NCBI RefSeq assembly: GCF_018398335.1
Contig: NZ_JAHBRX010000002.1
Location: 1,674,001 to 1,738,000, forward strand
Length of the DNA stretch: 64,000 bases
Source: Chelatococcus sp. HY11
GTDB lineage: Bacteria; Pseudomonadota; Alphaproteobacteria; Rhizobiales; Beijerinckiaceae
Direction of reading: 5' to 3'
Position 1 is the stretch's first letter; each line of letters begins with the position of its first letter. Below the pieces are notes generated by a model, which saw only the letters and a list, made by a program, of their open reading frames with translations, was not told where the DNA came from and searched no databases. A program made the translations under genes and the position numbers. Below are positions 1 to 8,918 of this stretch, piece by piece.

Positions 1-1
1 G

Positions 2-811
2 GGGCTTCCTGAGCCGACCGGCGACCCTGCCAAGCGCCTGACCTGGGAGGAGCTTCTTCCGAATGCGAAGAAGGCGCAGGAAGCCGGCGCCAAATGGGGC
101 TTCGCCTTCGACCAGAACGATCGCTATTACGAACTTCAGCCGCTCTATGAGAGCCTCGGTTATGGCCCCGGCCTCAAGGGTGACAAGCTGCTGGAGCCGG
201 CGCTGACAAGTGACGGCTGGGTCAAGACCACGAATTGGTATCGCGATCTTTACGCCAACGGTCTGGCGCCGCGCGGCGTCACCTATGAACAGATGCCGGC
301 CCTCTTTTCGTCTGGCCAATTGGCCTACATGGTCGGCGGTGTCTGGCATGCGCGCGCCTTCCGCAACGCCGAGGGCTTGAACTTCGGTGTCGCCGCCATG
401 CCTTATTTCAAGGATGGCAAGCCCGTCACGCCGACCGGCTCCTGGACCATCGGCGTCAATCCGAAGAGCACCAAGAAGGATGCAGCGCTCGCCTTCGCCA
501 AATACATCACCCTCAACTCGGAGGGAGCTCTTCAGGCGAGCACGGTGGCGCCCCAGCCGCCGGCCAACAAGTCGGCTTTCGAAGCTTATCTCAAGCGTGA
601 AAGCGAAGCTGGCAAAACGCCCGCCTTCGGCGATATCGTGCGCTACGATCTCGCCAACACGGCGGTCAATCGTCCCCGTACCATCGGCTATGTGGTCTTC
701 GAAGAGAACATGAACAAAACCTTCAGCGATATCCGCAATGGCGCCGAGGCGAAACCTTCGCTGGAACGCGCTGAGGGCGTGCTGCGCGCCGGTTTCGGAC
801 GCTTGAACTAA
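2..811 (+). CDS. ABC sugar-type solute-binding protein, C-terminal part
   Basis: This is the 3' part of a periplasmic solute-binding protein. The reading frame is open from base 2 and gives about 269 residues, against 420-440 for family 1 binding proteins, so roughly the N-terminal third lies before the window. Typical family 1 features are the SGQLAYMVGGVW stretch (about residues 101-112 of the fragment), the GSWTIGVNPKSTKKDAALAFAKYI segment and the YVVFEENMNKTFSDIRNGAEAKPSLERA tail. The stop codon overlaps the start of the next permease by one base, so it heads a binding protein-permease-permease operon. The substrate is probably a sugar or polyol; the sequence does not say which. Confidence 0.85.
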   Translation, partial: GLPEPTGDPAKRLTWEELLPNAKKAQEAGAKWGFAFDQNDRYYELQPLYESLGYGPGLKGDKLLEPALTSDGWVKTTNWYRDLYANGLAPRGVTYEQMPALFSSGQLAYMVGGVWHARAFRNAEGLNFGVAAMPYFKDGKPVTPTGSWTIGVNPKSTKKDAALAFAKYITLNSEGALQASTVAPQPPANKSAFEAYLKRESEAGKTPAFGDIVRYDLANTAVNRPRTIGYVVFEENMNKTFSDIRNGAEAKPSLERAEGVLRAGFGRLN

Positions 812-1722
812 TGTCTTCTGTCGGGCAAGGCCAAAACGGCTCACGCTGGGGGGAGGCGCTTCGGTCCGGCTCCCTCGGCACTGCGCTCCTCTTCCTGGCG
901 CCCGCGCTGGTGGCCGTCGTCGTCCTGCGTATCTGGCCGGCGGGACTGGCGCTCTGGCAATCCCTGCATGAGCCCGGAGCCGCGCCCGGCTTTACCAATC
1001 TCGGATTTGGGAACTACACATATCTTCTGAGCGATCCGGTCTTCATCGAGTCGCTCACCACGACATTTCTGTTCCTCATCATCGTCAATCCGGTGCAGAT
1101 CGGCCTTGCACTCCTGTTGGCCCTCGCCATGGACAAGGCGTTGCCGGCAGCAGGGCTTTGGCGCACCTTGATGCTTCTGCCCGTCGCCGTGCCGCAAAGT
1201 GTCTCGGCGATCATCCTCGGCGTGGCCTTCAGGCCGGACGGCCCGGTCAATGCCTTGCTTGCCACGATTGGCATTCCACCCCAGGGCTTCATGACATCGA
1301 CAAGCCAGGCATTGATGACGATCATCATGATCGTCAGCTGGGTCGGGGTCGGCTACTGGATGACCTTCCTGCTCGCCGGATTGCGCGACATTCCGCCCAT
1401 TCTCTACGAAGCGGCGGAGATTGACGGCGCCAACGGCTGGCAGCGCTTCTGGCATGTCACCCTGCCGCAGCTCAGGCGCACTCTGACTTTCGTGCTCGTG
1501 GCCAACACGGTTGCCAACTTCCTGGTTTTCGCGCCGGTCCAGATCTTGACCAAGGGCGGACCGCAGGGCTCGACCAACCTGATCATGAATGAAATCTACA
1601 CACGCGGCTTTCTCTCCGGGGACATGTCCGGCGCGGCGGCAGCGACCGTCATTCTCGTCGCCCTCGTCATTGTCGTGGTCGGCATCCAGTTCCGCATGAT
1701 GACCGAGCGGGCAAAATCATGA
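811..1722 (+). CDS. ABC sugar transporter permease, MalF/UgpA-like
   Basis: Inner-membrane permease of 303 residues, the usual length for the MalF/UgpA-type subunit of sugar importers. It has about six hydrophobic segments and, near residue 195, the cytoplasmic EAA loop (EAAEIDGANGWQRFWHVTLP) that docks on the ATPase. The ATG overlaps the TAA of the binding-protein gene by one base, and its own stop overlaps the next permease in an ATGA. This tight coupling shows one operon. No ATPase gene follows, so the subunit must come from before the window or from another system. Confidence 0.9.
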   Translation: MSSVGQGQNGSRWGEALRSGSLGTALLFLAPALVAVVVLRIWPAGLALWQSLHEPGAAPGFTNLGFGNYTYLLSDPVFIESLTTTFLFLIIVNPVQIGLALLLALAMDKALPAAGLWRTLMLLPVAVPQSVSAIILGVAFRPDGPVNALLATIGIPPQGFMTSTSQALMTIIMIVSWVGVGYWMTFLLAGLRDIPPILYEAAEIDGANGWQRFWHVTLPQLRRTLTFVLVANTVANFLVFAPVQILTKGGPQGSTNLIMNEIYTRGFLSGDMSGAAAATVILVALVIVVVGIQFRMMTERAKS

Positions 1723-2549
1723 AGGCGAACGGTCCCTGGTTGCGCTTCGCCTTCGTTGTCGCCTGCTGCGTCGTCGTCATGCTGCCCCTGTGGTGGGCGG
1801 CCGCAAGCGCGCTGCGTCCGAGCGAGGAGGTGTTCCGCTATCTCTCGCCCATCAGCGTCTGGACTCTGATCCCCAGGGAGTGGACGCTTTCCAACTTCGC
1901 GGCTTTGAGCCAAGGGCCCTTCGCGCAGGCCATGATCAATTCGGCTCTGGTGACAACGCTCACGGTTGTCATCGGTCTCGTGGTGTGCTCAACCGCCGCC
2001 TTCGCGCTCGCTGTTCTCGAATATCCGGGACGTGGCGTCATCTTCGCCATCATGGTGGTGAGCTTCCTCATTCCCTTTGATTCGATCGCCGTGCCGCTGT
2101 CGGAGCTTTTCCGGGGTCTTCAGCTGCAGAATAGTTACGCGGGCCTCATCCTGCCGGGCATCGGCAACGGGCTCGCTGTCTTCATGCTGCGCCAGTTCTT
2201 CATGGCCATCCCCAAGGAATTGTCGGAAGCCGCCAAGATCGACGGTCTTGGCTGGGGCGGCATCTTCCTGCGTATCTATCTGCCCCTGTCGCGCCCCGCG
2301 CTCATCGGTGCCGGCCTCATCCTGTTCGTCTTCCAGTGGCAGGCCTATCTCTGGCCTCTGCTCATCGCGCCGAACCCCGATTATCACGTTGCGTCGGTGG
2401 CGATCGCGAGCTTCGCCGGACAGTACGACGTGGACTACGGCCAGATGTTCGGCGGGGCTGTCGTCACCGCTTTGCTGCCGATGGCCATTCTCCTCGTCTT
2501 CCAGCGCTATTTCATCGCGTCAATGGCCTCATCAGGCTCGAAGGAGTGA
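1719..2549 (+). CDS. ABC sugar transporter permease, MalG/UgpE-like
   Basis: Second inner-membrane permease, 276 residues, of the MalG/UgpE type that pairs with the upstream MalF-like protein. It starts in an ATGA overlap. The EAA loop is EAAKIDGLGWGGIFLRIYLP, near residue 170, and the N-terminal hydrophobic segment (FVVACCVVVMLPLWWAAASAL) and five further segments are as expected. It is the last gene of the operon; a strong factor-independent terminator follows 45 bases after the stop. Confidence 0.9.
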   Translation: MKANGPWLRFAFVVACCVVVMLPLWWAAASALRPSEEVFRYLSPISVWTLIPREWTLSNFAALSQGPFAQAMINSALVTTLTVVIGLVVCSTAAFALAVLEYPGRGVIFAIMVVSFLIPFDSIAVPLSELFRGLQLQNSYAGLILPGIGNGLAVFMLRQFFMAIPKELSEAAKIDGLGWGGIFLRIYLPLSRPALIGAGLILFVFQWQAYLWPLLIAPNPDYHVASVAIASFAGQYDVDYGQMFGGAVVTALLPMAILLVFQRYFIASMASSGSKE

Positions 2550-2593
2550 GGGCGCAGGCTCTTCTTCTCAGACAAACCTCCTTGCTCAAATCA

Positions 2594-2635
2594 GCCTTCC
2601 GCGTCGCTCCGTTGGCCTTCGCGGAAGGCTTTTTT
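2594..2635 (+). terminator. Rho-independent terminator of the sugar ABC operon
   Basis: A perfect 10-bp stem (2594-2603 with 2620-2629), loop of 16 bases, is followed directly by six T residues (2630-2635). It lies between the stop of the plus-strand permease (2549) and the stop of the convergent LacI-family gene (2650). The T run is on the plus strand only, so it serves the upstream operon. Confidence 0.9.
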
Positions 2636-2649
2636 GCAATTGAGGGTGG

Positions 2650-3666
2650 CTAAGCCGCCGTGCTGGACCTCTGGACGAAGGCTGCTTTCAGCCGCGTGGT
2701 GGAGGGCGGCGCTAACGGGTCAGCGAGGCGGCGGTCAAGAAGCGCTATGGTGCATCCCGCGATCTCGTCCGGATCCTGCCGGAAGGTGCTGAGACGGTAA
2801 GCCTCCCAGGCCGCTTCGGGAATATCGTCGAATCCGATGACCTGAAGGTCACGGGGCACAACGAGGCCGTGTTGGCTACGCGCCGCGTCGATGAGCCCGA
2901 AGGCAATGAGGTCGTTGACGCAGAAGACGGCCTCGGGCGGTGGCTCCGTCTTGAAAAGCCGGGTGGCCGCCTCCTGCCCGCCGGCATAGTCGGAGTCGCG
3001 GCCTTGCGCCGCCATGACTTCCGCGCCGAGCCGCCGGGCTTCGCCAAGAAAAGCCTGTCCGCGTTCGATGATGCTGGGCGTGCCGGATGCGGAGCCTGCA
3101 AGGGCGAGCCGTCGCAGCCCTCGTGCCGCGAAGATGCGTGCCGCCTCACGCGCCGCGCCCGCATTGTCGATCTGGATATGGTCGCAGTCAGGCTCCGACC
3201 GTCCGATCATGATGAGAGGCTGTCCATTCTGCCGCGCGAGTTCCACGAAGGACGACGGAGGCGAGCCGGACAGAATGACGGTGGCCTCCGCGCGGTAACC
3301 GAAGAGGGCGGTCTGCGCCGCGCGCATTTCCGGCTCGGAACTGCCGGTATTGATGATGAAAGGCACATTGCCGCGCCGGATGAGGGCGCGTGTGAGCGCC
3401 GCCACCAGATGGGCGCGAAAGCCGAGTTCCGGTTTCGTCACGACGAGGCCCACGAGGCGGCTGCGGTGGGCGAGCAGGCCACGCGCGAGGTCGTTGACCT
3501 GATAGCCGAGTTCCTCAGCCGCGCGCATGACCTTCTCACGCGTTTCCGCCGCGATGCTGGCCCCCGGTGTGAAGGCACGCGACACGGCGGAGCGCGACAC
3601 ACCGGCAAGCTCGGCCACCTGTTGCGCGCTGACGAAACGCCGCGCCGTCGGCTCCTCGTTGAGCAT
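2650..3666 (-). CDS. LacI-family transcriptional regulator
   Basis: DNA-binding repressor of about 338 residues. The N-terminal LacI helix-turn-helix is clear (VSAQQVAELAGVSRSAVSRAF), followed by the hinge and a periplasmic-binding-protein-like sensor domain that opens with RSRLVGLVVTKPELGF. I chose the ATG at 3666; a TTG at 3675 overlapping the permease stop (TTGA) is an alternative adding three residues. It is the last gene of the minus-strand ABC operon and very probably regulates that operon in response to the imported substrate or a metabolite of it. A LacI regulator is unusual beside an Fbp/Pot-type importer and hints at a sugar-related or phosphorylated substrate. Confidence 0.92.
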   Translation of the reverse strand: MLNEEPTARRFVSAQQVAELAGVSRSAVSRAFTPGASIAAETREKVMRAAEELGYQVNDLARGLLAHRSRLVGLVVTKPELGFRAHLVAALTRALIRRGNVPFIINTGSSEPEMRAAQTALFGYRAEATVILSGSPPSSFVELARQNGQPLIMIGRSEPDCDHIQIDNAGAAREAARIFAARGLRRLALAGSASGTPSIIERGQAFLGEARRLGAEVMAAQGRDSDYAGGQEAATRLFKTEPPPEAVFCVNDLIAFGLIDAARSQHGLVVPRDLQVIGFDDIPEAAWEAYRLSTFRQDPDEIAGCTIALLDRRLADPLAPPSTTRLKAAFVQRSSTAA

Positions 3667-3671
3667 GAACT

Positions 3672-4517
3672 TCAATGACCGACCTTCGACAGCACATCGG
3701 ATTTCAGAAAGCGTTCCACGACCAGCATGAACCCGATCGACGGAATGAGAAGCAGAATCGCGGTAATCGAAGCCACCTGATAGTTGCCGCCGGCGCCGGC
3801 GGTGTAGAGCAGGAGCGGCAGCATGGCCACATCAGGCGCGCCCACGAAATAGCTGCCCGTGAATTCATCGAGCGATTCCAGGAAGACAAAGATCGCGCTG
3901 GCGAGAAGCCCGGGCGCCGCCAACGGCAAGGTCACATCACGGAAGGCGCGCAATGCGCCGGCTCCAACGGAGCGCGCGGCCTCCTCGAGTTCCCTGTCAA
4001 CCGCGGCGAAGGCGGCCGTCGCGATCCACACCGCATAGACGAGCCCGTGCGTGACATGCACCAGCACGACGCCGGCGATCGTGCCGTTGAGACTGACCTG
4101 ATAGAACAGGCGAGCGATATTGACGTAGACCGTCAGATTGGGAAAGGCCTGGGGAATGAGAAAGACGAGCAGGATCGCGGCGCGAAAAGGCAGTTTCAAG
4201 CGCGCCAGCGCATATCCCGCGGGGATCGCCAGCATCAGCGAAACGACCACGGTGAGTATGGCGACCAACAGGCTGTTGGTCAGCGCCTCCATGGCATTGC
4301 CACGCGGCGAGAACACCCGTGCCCAATAGCTGAAGCCATAGTCGATCGGGAGCGCGTGAGGAAAATACCAGCGCTCCGCGACGGCCCAGAGCGCCAGATT
4401 GGTCAATGGGCCGAAGATCGCGAAGGCGATCAGTCCGAGCACGATGGCGCGGGGGATCCACCAGAGATCGACGCGCGGCCGCGCGAAGCCGGTCGCTGCC
4501 GGAATGACCGCGCTCAT
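3672..4517 (-). CDS. ABC transporter permease, PotC/FbpB-like
   Basis: Inner-membrane permease of 281 residues in the spermidine/putrescine-iron-phosphonate class. About six membrane segments are visible, and the ATPase-docking EAA loop reads ELEEAARSVGAGALRAFRDVTLP near residue 180. The start overlaps the previous permease gene in an ATGA, and the stop overlaps or nearly touches the LacI-family gene. It forms the channel with the permease encoded at 4514-5335. Confidence 0.9.
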   Translation of the reverse strand: MSAVIPAATGFARPRVDLWWIPRAIVLGLIAFAIFGPLTNLALWAVAERWYFPHALPIDYGFSYWARVFSPRGNAMEALTNSLLVAILTVVVSLMLAIPAGYALARLKLPFRAAILLVFLIPQAFPNLTVYVNIARLFYQVSLNGTIAGVVLVHVTHGLVYAVWIATAAFAAVDRELEEAARSVGAGALRAFRDVTLPLAAPGLLASAIFVFLESLDEFTGSYFVGAPDVAMLPLLLYTAGAGGNYQVASITAILLLIPSIGFMLVVERFLKSDVLSKVGH

Positions 4518-5335
4518 GCCCGTTGCCTCATGCTATGGCTCAGGTAGATCCAGGCCACGCAGGCGGTCGCGAGCAGTGAAATGACGCCGAGCGCATTCGC
4601 CACCCCGTAGTCGCCATAGGCATTGATGCGGAAGGCAATGTCCGCGGTGATCATGGTTGGCGACTGGGCATTGATCATCAGCGGCACCGACAGCACCGAC
4701 ATCATGGTGACGAAGGACAGGACGAGGCCGACCATCAGTGTCGTCGCCACTTGCGGCACCAGTATCTCCCAGAGAATGCGCAAGCGCGAGGCGCCAAGGT
4801 TGCGCGCTGCCTCCAGCGTGCCACGGTCGACGGAAGCCATGGCGCCGGCGACGAGCAGGGTGACGAAAGGCGTCTGCTTCCAGACGAAGGCGATCACGAT
4901 GCCGCGCCAATCGAGGAAACTGGTGGCCTGCAGCGGGGTCATCACGCCGAGGGCCATGAGCGCATTGTTCATCAGTCCATTCTTGGCGAGGAACGTCCGC
5001 AGCACCTGTCCGACGACGATGAAGGGAATGAACATCGGCCAGCGGTAGAGCCAGCGCAGCATGGCGACGGCGCGCGGGTTCTCGCCGAGCGTCAGATAGC
5101 CGCCGATGGCGATCGCGAAGACGCCGATGAGGACAGTCGACAGGCTGACGATCATCACCGTGAAGATGATATCGGACGTGTAAAGCGCGAATGATTTGGT
5201 GAAATTGCCAAAGCCATAGTCACCGTCCACGACAAACGCCCCGATCACCGATGCGGCGAGTGGCGCCATGAACAGGAAAACGATGACCGCGAGGGCGGGC
5301 AGGACCAGGATCAGTCCGAGCAGGCGTTTGGACAT
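4514..5335 (-). CDS. ABC transporter permease, PotB/FbpB-like
   Basis: Inner-membrane permease of 273 residues, partner of the downstream permease. It shows the N-terminal membrane anchor (LGLILVLPALAVIVFLFMAPLA) and an EAA loop (TLEAARNLGASRLRILWEILVP) around residue 170. It is separated from the binding-protein gene by 135 bases holding a GC-rich hairpin and a tandem 14-bp repeat. Such a gap fits a processing or attenuation site that lets the binding protein be made in excess over the permeases. Confidence 0.9.
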   Translation of the reverse strand: MSKRLLGLILVLPALAVIVFLFMAPLAASVIGAFVVDGDYGFGNFTKSFALYTSDIIFTVMIVSLSTVLIGVFAIAIGGYLTLGENPRAVAMLRWLYRWPMFIPFIVVGQVLRTFLAKNGLMNNALMALGVMTPLQATSFLDWRGIVIAFVWKQTPFVTLLVAGAMASVDRGTLEAARNLGASRLRILWEILVPQVATTLMVGLVLSFVTMMSVLSVPLMINAQSPTMITADIAFRINAYGDYGVANALGVISLLATACVAWIYLSHSMRQRA

Positions 5336-5352
5336 GACTTCATTCCAGGGGC

Positions 5353-5377
5353 GGCCGCCCGGTTTACCCGGACGGCC
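5353..5377 (-). other. Intercistronic GC-rich hairpin in the ABC operon
   Basis: Arms 5353-5362 and 5368-5377 pair over 10 bp with one mismatch around a 5-base loop. On the minus strand it lies after the binding-protein stop and 18 bases before the permease start. No T run follows, so it is more likely an mRNA-stabilising or attenuating hairpin than a full terminator. It may favour the binding-protein transcript. Confidence 0.55.
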
Positions 5378-5432
5378 GGTCTATCTAGGTATTCAAACGT
5401 CGGATTCATCCAGAACCGTATAGAGTTTTGGT

Positions 5433-5465
5433 CCAACGTTCTTGGCCCAACGTTCTTGGCCAACG
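5433..5465. repeat. 14-bp tandem repeat, 2.3 copies
   Basis: The unit ccaacgttcttggc occurs perfectly twice (5433-5446 and 5447-5460), followed by a partial third copy to 5465. It sits just after the binding-protein stop (5471, minus strand). It looks like a slipped-strand duplication in non-coding DNA. Confidence 0.85.
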
Positions 5466-5470
5466 CAGGC

Positions 5471-6607
5471 TCAGTTGGTCGCCTGACGCTCGTAAGCCTC
5501 GAGGATCGCGTTGTTGTAGGGAGCGATCGGGAAGGGCTTGCCGTAGTTGGCGAGATCTTCCGGCTTCACGTCGGTGAACAGCTTGTTCCAGGTGGCGTCA
5601 TCGAGCTCGGCCTTTACATGTTGCGCGTCGATGCCCGGATACCAGTTGAAGCGCTTGACGATGCCCTCCGCCTGCACCTTCGGGCTCGTCGCGAGCGCGA
5701 CGAATTTCTCGGCCAGTTCCTTGTTCGGGCTCTTCGCCGGAATCACGTAGTGCATGGGCTGGCCCGGCATGCCCGGTGCCGGAAGGACGAGCTTGAAAGT
5801 GGGAGGCAACTGGCCGCTCGCCTGCCAGGAATAGAACATGTCGACCCACACCGGCCCCATGGCGATCTCGCCGCGCGACAGGAGGTCGAGCGTGCCGGCA
5901 TTGCCGGGGGTCAGTGTCGCGTTCTTCGTGAAATCACGCAGGCTGGTGAAAGCCTTGTCCCACTTCTTGGTCTCGGCCTCATCGAACGGGCCGTTCATCA
6001 GCTTGCCGGCGTCGCCGTCGCCGAAGGCATAGACCCAGCCCATCACGAAGCTGACGCCCGACGCGCCGCCCTTGATGCCGTTGTACCCGAACTGCTTGGG
6101 ATTGGCCTTCGCCCATGCGGCGAGCTCAGCGTAGCTCTTGGGCGGGTTCGCGATGAGGGCGGGATTATAGGCGATCGCGGTCTGGCTGTTGAACATCGGC
6201 ATGACATAGCCGGTGACCTTGGTGCCGAGCGCCATGTCGGCGTTGGCGCGCGTCACCATCTTTCCGGTCGGAATCTTGTCGCGGTAGGCTTCGAGATAGC
6301 CGCCGGTGATCATCGGGCCGATGAACTTCTCATGGGCGACGGCGATATCCGCATCCCACTTGGCAACATTGGCCTTCTTCTGCGCTTCGAAGCGCTCGAC
6401 AATCTTCTGCGAGCCCGCATCACCGGGGCCGGTTCCGACGACACGCACGGTGTTGCCCGGATTCTCCTTCTCGAACAACGGTCCGAGATATTCATTGATG
6501 TAGTCGACCATGTTCTGGTCGCCGGCGGTGAGGACGGTGAGTTCGGCTGCGGCGGCCGGGGAGCTCGCGAAACCGAGAACCAGTGTCGCCTGGAGAAGTC
6601 TCTTCAT
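5471..6607 (-). CDS. ABC transporter solute-binding protein, Fbp/PotD-like
   Basis: Periplasmic binding protein of about 378 residues. The start at 6607 gives a normal signal peptide (MKRLLQATLVLGFASSPAAAA, cleavage before ELTVLTAG) and has a GGAGAG ribosome site; upstream extension of the frame runs back into the ATPase gene and is not needed. The mature protein begins with ELTVLTAGDQNMVDYINEYLGPLFEKEN, the pattern of iron/putrescine/phosphonate-type binding proteins. It lies between the ATPase gene (26-base gap) and the permease genes, making a complete importer. Its ligand cannot be read from the sequence. Confidence 0.88.
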   Translation of the reverse strand: MKRLLQATLVLGFASSPAAAAELTVLTAGDQNMVDYINEYLGPLFEKENPGNTVRVVGTGPGDAGSQKIVERFEAQKKANVAKWDADIAVAHEKFIGPMITGGYLEAYRDKIPTGKMVTRANADMALGTKVTGYVMPMFNSQTAIAYNPALIANPPKSYAELAAWAKANPKQFGYNGIKGGASGVSFVMGWVYAFGDGDAGKLMNGPFDEAETKKWDKAFTSLRDFTKNATLTPGNAGTLDLLSRGEIAMGPVWVDMFYSWQASGQLPPTFKLVLPAPGMPGQPMHYVIPAKSPNKELAEKFVALATSPKVQAEGIVKRFNWYPGIDAQHVKAELDDATWNKLFTDVKPEDLANYGKPFPIAPYNNAILEAYERQATN

Positions 6608-6633
6608 GGGTGGTCTCTCCGTTCGGTGAACAA

Positions 6634-7791
6634 TCATGCCTTTGATGCTTCCAGCGCACGGCCTGTTCGGGCATCGTGCGGGGAACGGGTGGCGGAGGGC
6701 GTGGAGCCGCTCCGTGCGTTGAAAAGGAATAGCTTGTCCGCCGGAATGCGGATCCGCACCGCCGCGCCCGGCTCGTGCCGGTGGGCGGAATCGACCAGCA
6801 GTTCCTGGCCGCCGACACGCACCGCATGCCGCCACAGACCACCGGGGTAGCTCGTAGCCTCGACCTCGCCGGCGAGCTCCAGGATCTCGCCGGATGCGGA
6901 CGCTGCTTGATCCGCCGGCAGCAATTCGGCGGCCTCGGCGCGGAAGCGCGCTTCAATTGCCCCGTCTCCAAGCGCGCGGCCATCGTGCGGCAGTATGGTA
7001 TGTGCGTGTCCCAGGCCGGGCTCGATGTCGATCCGGCCGCCGTTTACCCATCCGGTGAGGGAAAGCACGTTCTCCGCGCCCATGAAGGCCGCGACGAAGG
7101 CTGAGGCGGGACGGTTGTAGACATCCTCGGGCGTGCCCTGCTGGGCTATCTCGCCGCCATCCATGATGACGATGCGGTCCGCCATCACCATGGCCTCTTC
7201 GCGATCATGGGTGACATGGATGGCGGTGATGCCGAGCCGCTTCTGCAGTGCGCTGATGTCATGGCGCACCTTCAGGCGGATGCGCGCGTCGAGATTGGAA
7301 AGCGGCTCGTCGAGCAGCAGGATCTGCGGATCGACGGCAAGCGCCCGGCCGAGCGCCACACGCTGCCTTTGGCCGCCGGACAGGGCGGCCGGCTTGCGCT
7401 GCCCCAGCTGCGAGAGGCCGAGCAGATCCTCAAGCGCGCTGACGCGGCGCGCGATCTCATCACGCGGTAGCCCCTTCAGCTTCAGGCCGTAGCCCATGTT
7501 CTGCGCTACCGTCATATGCGGCCAGAGCGCATAGGATTGGAACACCAGGGCCATGCCGCGCCGGTCCGGCGGCAGGCGGGTCACGTCCCGGTCGGCGACG
7601 GTGATGGACCCGGCCGAGGGCTGCGCGAACCCGGCGATGGCTCGCAGCAGCGTGGTCTTGCCGCAGCCCGAGGAGCCAAGCAGCGCGACGAATTCGCCTT
7701 TGCGGACAGAGAGATTCAGCCCCTTCAGCACCCGGGTCGAGCCGTAGCCCGCCGAGAGGTCTGAGATGCGAAGGAAGGTCTGGTCGCTCAC
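6634..7791 (-). CDS. ABC transporter ATP-binding protein, PotA/FbpC-like
   Basis: Cytoplasmic ATPase of 385 residues energising the importer encoded downstream. Walker A is GSSGCGKTT (residues 39-47), Q-loop Q85, signature LSGGQ (137-141), Walker B ILLLDE (157-162) and the switch histidine in HVTHD (H195). The C-terminal 140 residues form the TOBE-type regulatory domain seen in MalK, PotA and FbpC. It is the first gene of a five-gene operon ending in a LacI-type regulator. Its promoter should lie in 7792-8006. Confidence 0.93.
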   Translation of the reverse strand: MSDQTFLRISDLSAGYGSTRVLKGLNLSVRKGEFVALLGSSGCGKTTLLRAIAGFAQPSAGSITVADRDVTRLPPDRRGMALVFQSYALWPHMTVAQNMGYGLKLKGLPRDEIARRVSALEDLLGLSQLGQRKPAALSGGQRQRVALGRALAVDPQILLLDEPLSNLDARIRLKVRHDISALQKRLGITAIHVTHDREEAMVMADRIVIMDGGEIAQQGTPEDVYNRPASAFVAAFMGAENVLSLTGWVNGGRIDIEPGLGHAHTILPHDGRALGDGAIEARFRAEAAELLPADQAASASGEILELAGEVEATSYPGGLWRHAVRVGGQELLVDSAHRHEPGAAVRIRIPADKLFLFNARSGSTPSATRSPHDARTGRALEASKA

Positions 7792-7946
7792 GGGTCTCGC
7801 CTCTTTGCACAGCTGTGCAATCCGGAGCCAAAAGCTCCCTCACGGAGCGTCAGACATAGAAACCTTTCTTAACGGGCTGATGACGATCGATTGCCGAGGG
7901 CGAAATGCGAACCTTGTGAGGCGATGCGGCGCGGTTGCTGAAACGC

Positions 7947-8000
7947 GCCAAGTCAGCAACGCCAAGTCAGCAACGCCAAGTCATTCGCAACGCCAGTCAT
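7947..8000. repeat. Degenerate 14-bp tandem repeat upstream of the ABC operon
   Basis: The unit gccaagtcagcaac is perfect at 7947-7960 and 7961-7974, then decays (7975-7991 with a 3-base insertion, and a short remnant to 8000). It lies in the intergenic promoter region between the dehydrogenase stop (8007) and the ATPase start (7791). There are too few copies and no spacers, so it is not a CRISPR array. Its position would allow it to be a repeated regulator site, but simple slippage is as likely. Confidence 0.8.
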
Positions 8001-8006
8001 CCGCGA

Positions 8007-8918
8007 TCAGGAAACGGGTGCAAGTGCCTTGAGCAGCGCATCCCGCAGCAGGCGACGCGAGGCCGCCCGCGTCTTGAAGCCCGCATGGGCGGTCAAGGTG
8101 ACATTGTCCATTGCCCCATAGGGATTGTCGGGGGGCAACGGCTCCTCATCGAAGACATCGAGTGCCGCATGGCGCAGACGACCCGTACCCAAGGCATCCA
8201 GGAGGGCTTTCTGGTCGATGAGGCCGGCCCGAGCGGTGTTGACGAGTAAGGCGCCTCGTTTCATGAGCTCAAACTCCGGGCCCCCGAGTAACCCGCGTGT
8301 TTCGCTGGTGAGCGCGAGATGGAGCGAGATCACGTCGCTCTCGCGAAGCAGTTGCTCCAGTGAAGTGGCCTGACAGGCGCTCCATTCCGCATCGACCGGC
8401 CTGCGGTTCCAAATCAGCGGCACCATGCCGAGCGCCCGCGCGATGCGTGCCATTTCCTGGCCGATACCGCCGAAGCCGATAATACCGATCGTGCGGCCGG
8501 CGAGTTCGATCCCCTCCAGGGGATCCCAGCCCCCATCCCGCACGGCGCGGTCCATGCGGACGAGCTGGCGAGCCGCCGCGAACATCAGCGCCGTAGCATG
8601 TTCCGCGACGGAGCGGTCGCCGTAGCCGGTGACCGTCAGCACCTCGATGCCGCGCCTGCCGGCCGCCGCAACGTCGATATAGCTCGACGCGCCGCTCCCG
8701 AGAAACACGATCCGGCGCAGATCGGGAAGGCGCCCGAGCACGTCGTCGTTCATGAAGCTGTGCCCGTTCATGAGCACGTCATGACCGCTGGCCAGCCGCA
8801 CGAGTTCGTCGACACCGGGATCGCCTACGTTCACACAGATGGCGCCGGCATGGATATCCGCAACTTCGTCCATCAGCTCGCGCATGAAGGGCGAGCAGTC
8901 GATATAACAGATACTCAT
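8007..8918 (-). CDS. D-2-hydroxyacid dehydrogenase, NAD(P)-dependent
   Basis: Cytoplasmic dehydrogenase of 303 residues that interconverts a 2-hydroxyacid and a 2-oxoacid. The nucleotide-binding motif is GFGGIG (148-153), and the catalytic trio is in place: Arg230 (NTARAGLID), Glu259 (DVFDEEP) and His278 (TAHAGF). The length is a little short of the 310-330 usual for the family but complete. It starts in an ATGA overlap with the dual ABC ATPase gene and is the last gene of the monooxygenase-importer operon. That position suggests it reduces or oxidises a product of the imported compound, for example glyoxylate or hydroxypyruvate; this is inference. Confidence 0.9.
   Translation of the reverse strand: MSICYIDCSPFMRELMDEVADIHAGAICVNVGDPGVDELVRLASGHDVLMNGHSFMNDDVLGRLPDLRRIVFLGSGASSYIDVAAAGRRGIEVLTVTGYGDRSVAEHATALMFAAARQLVRMDRAVRDGGWDPLEGIELAGRTIGIIGFGGIGQEMARIARALGMVPLIWNRRPVDAEWSACQATSLEQLLRESDVISLHLALTSETRGLLGGPEFELMKRGALLVNTARAGLIDQKALLDALGTGRLRHAALDVFDEEPLPPDNPYGAMDNVTLTAHAGFKTRAASRRLLRDALLKALAPVS

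Noticed and set aside
7947-8000. A short CRISPR array
   Set aside because: Units are 14 bp, directly adjacent without spacers, and decay after two copies; no cas genes are present.
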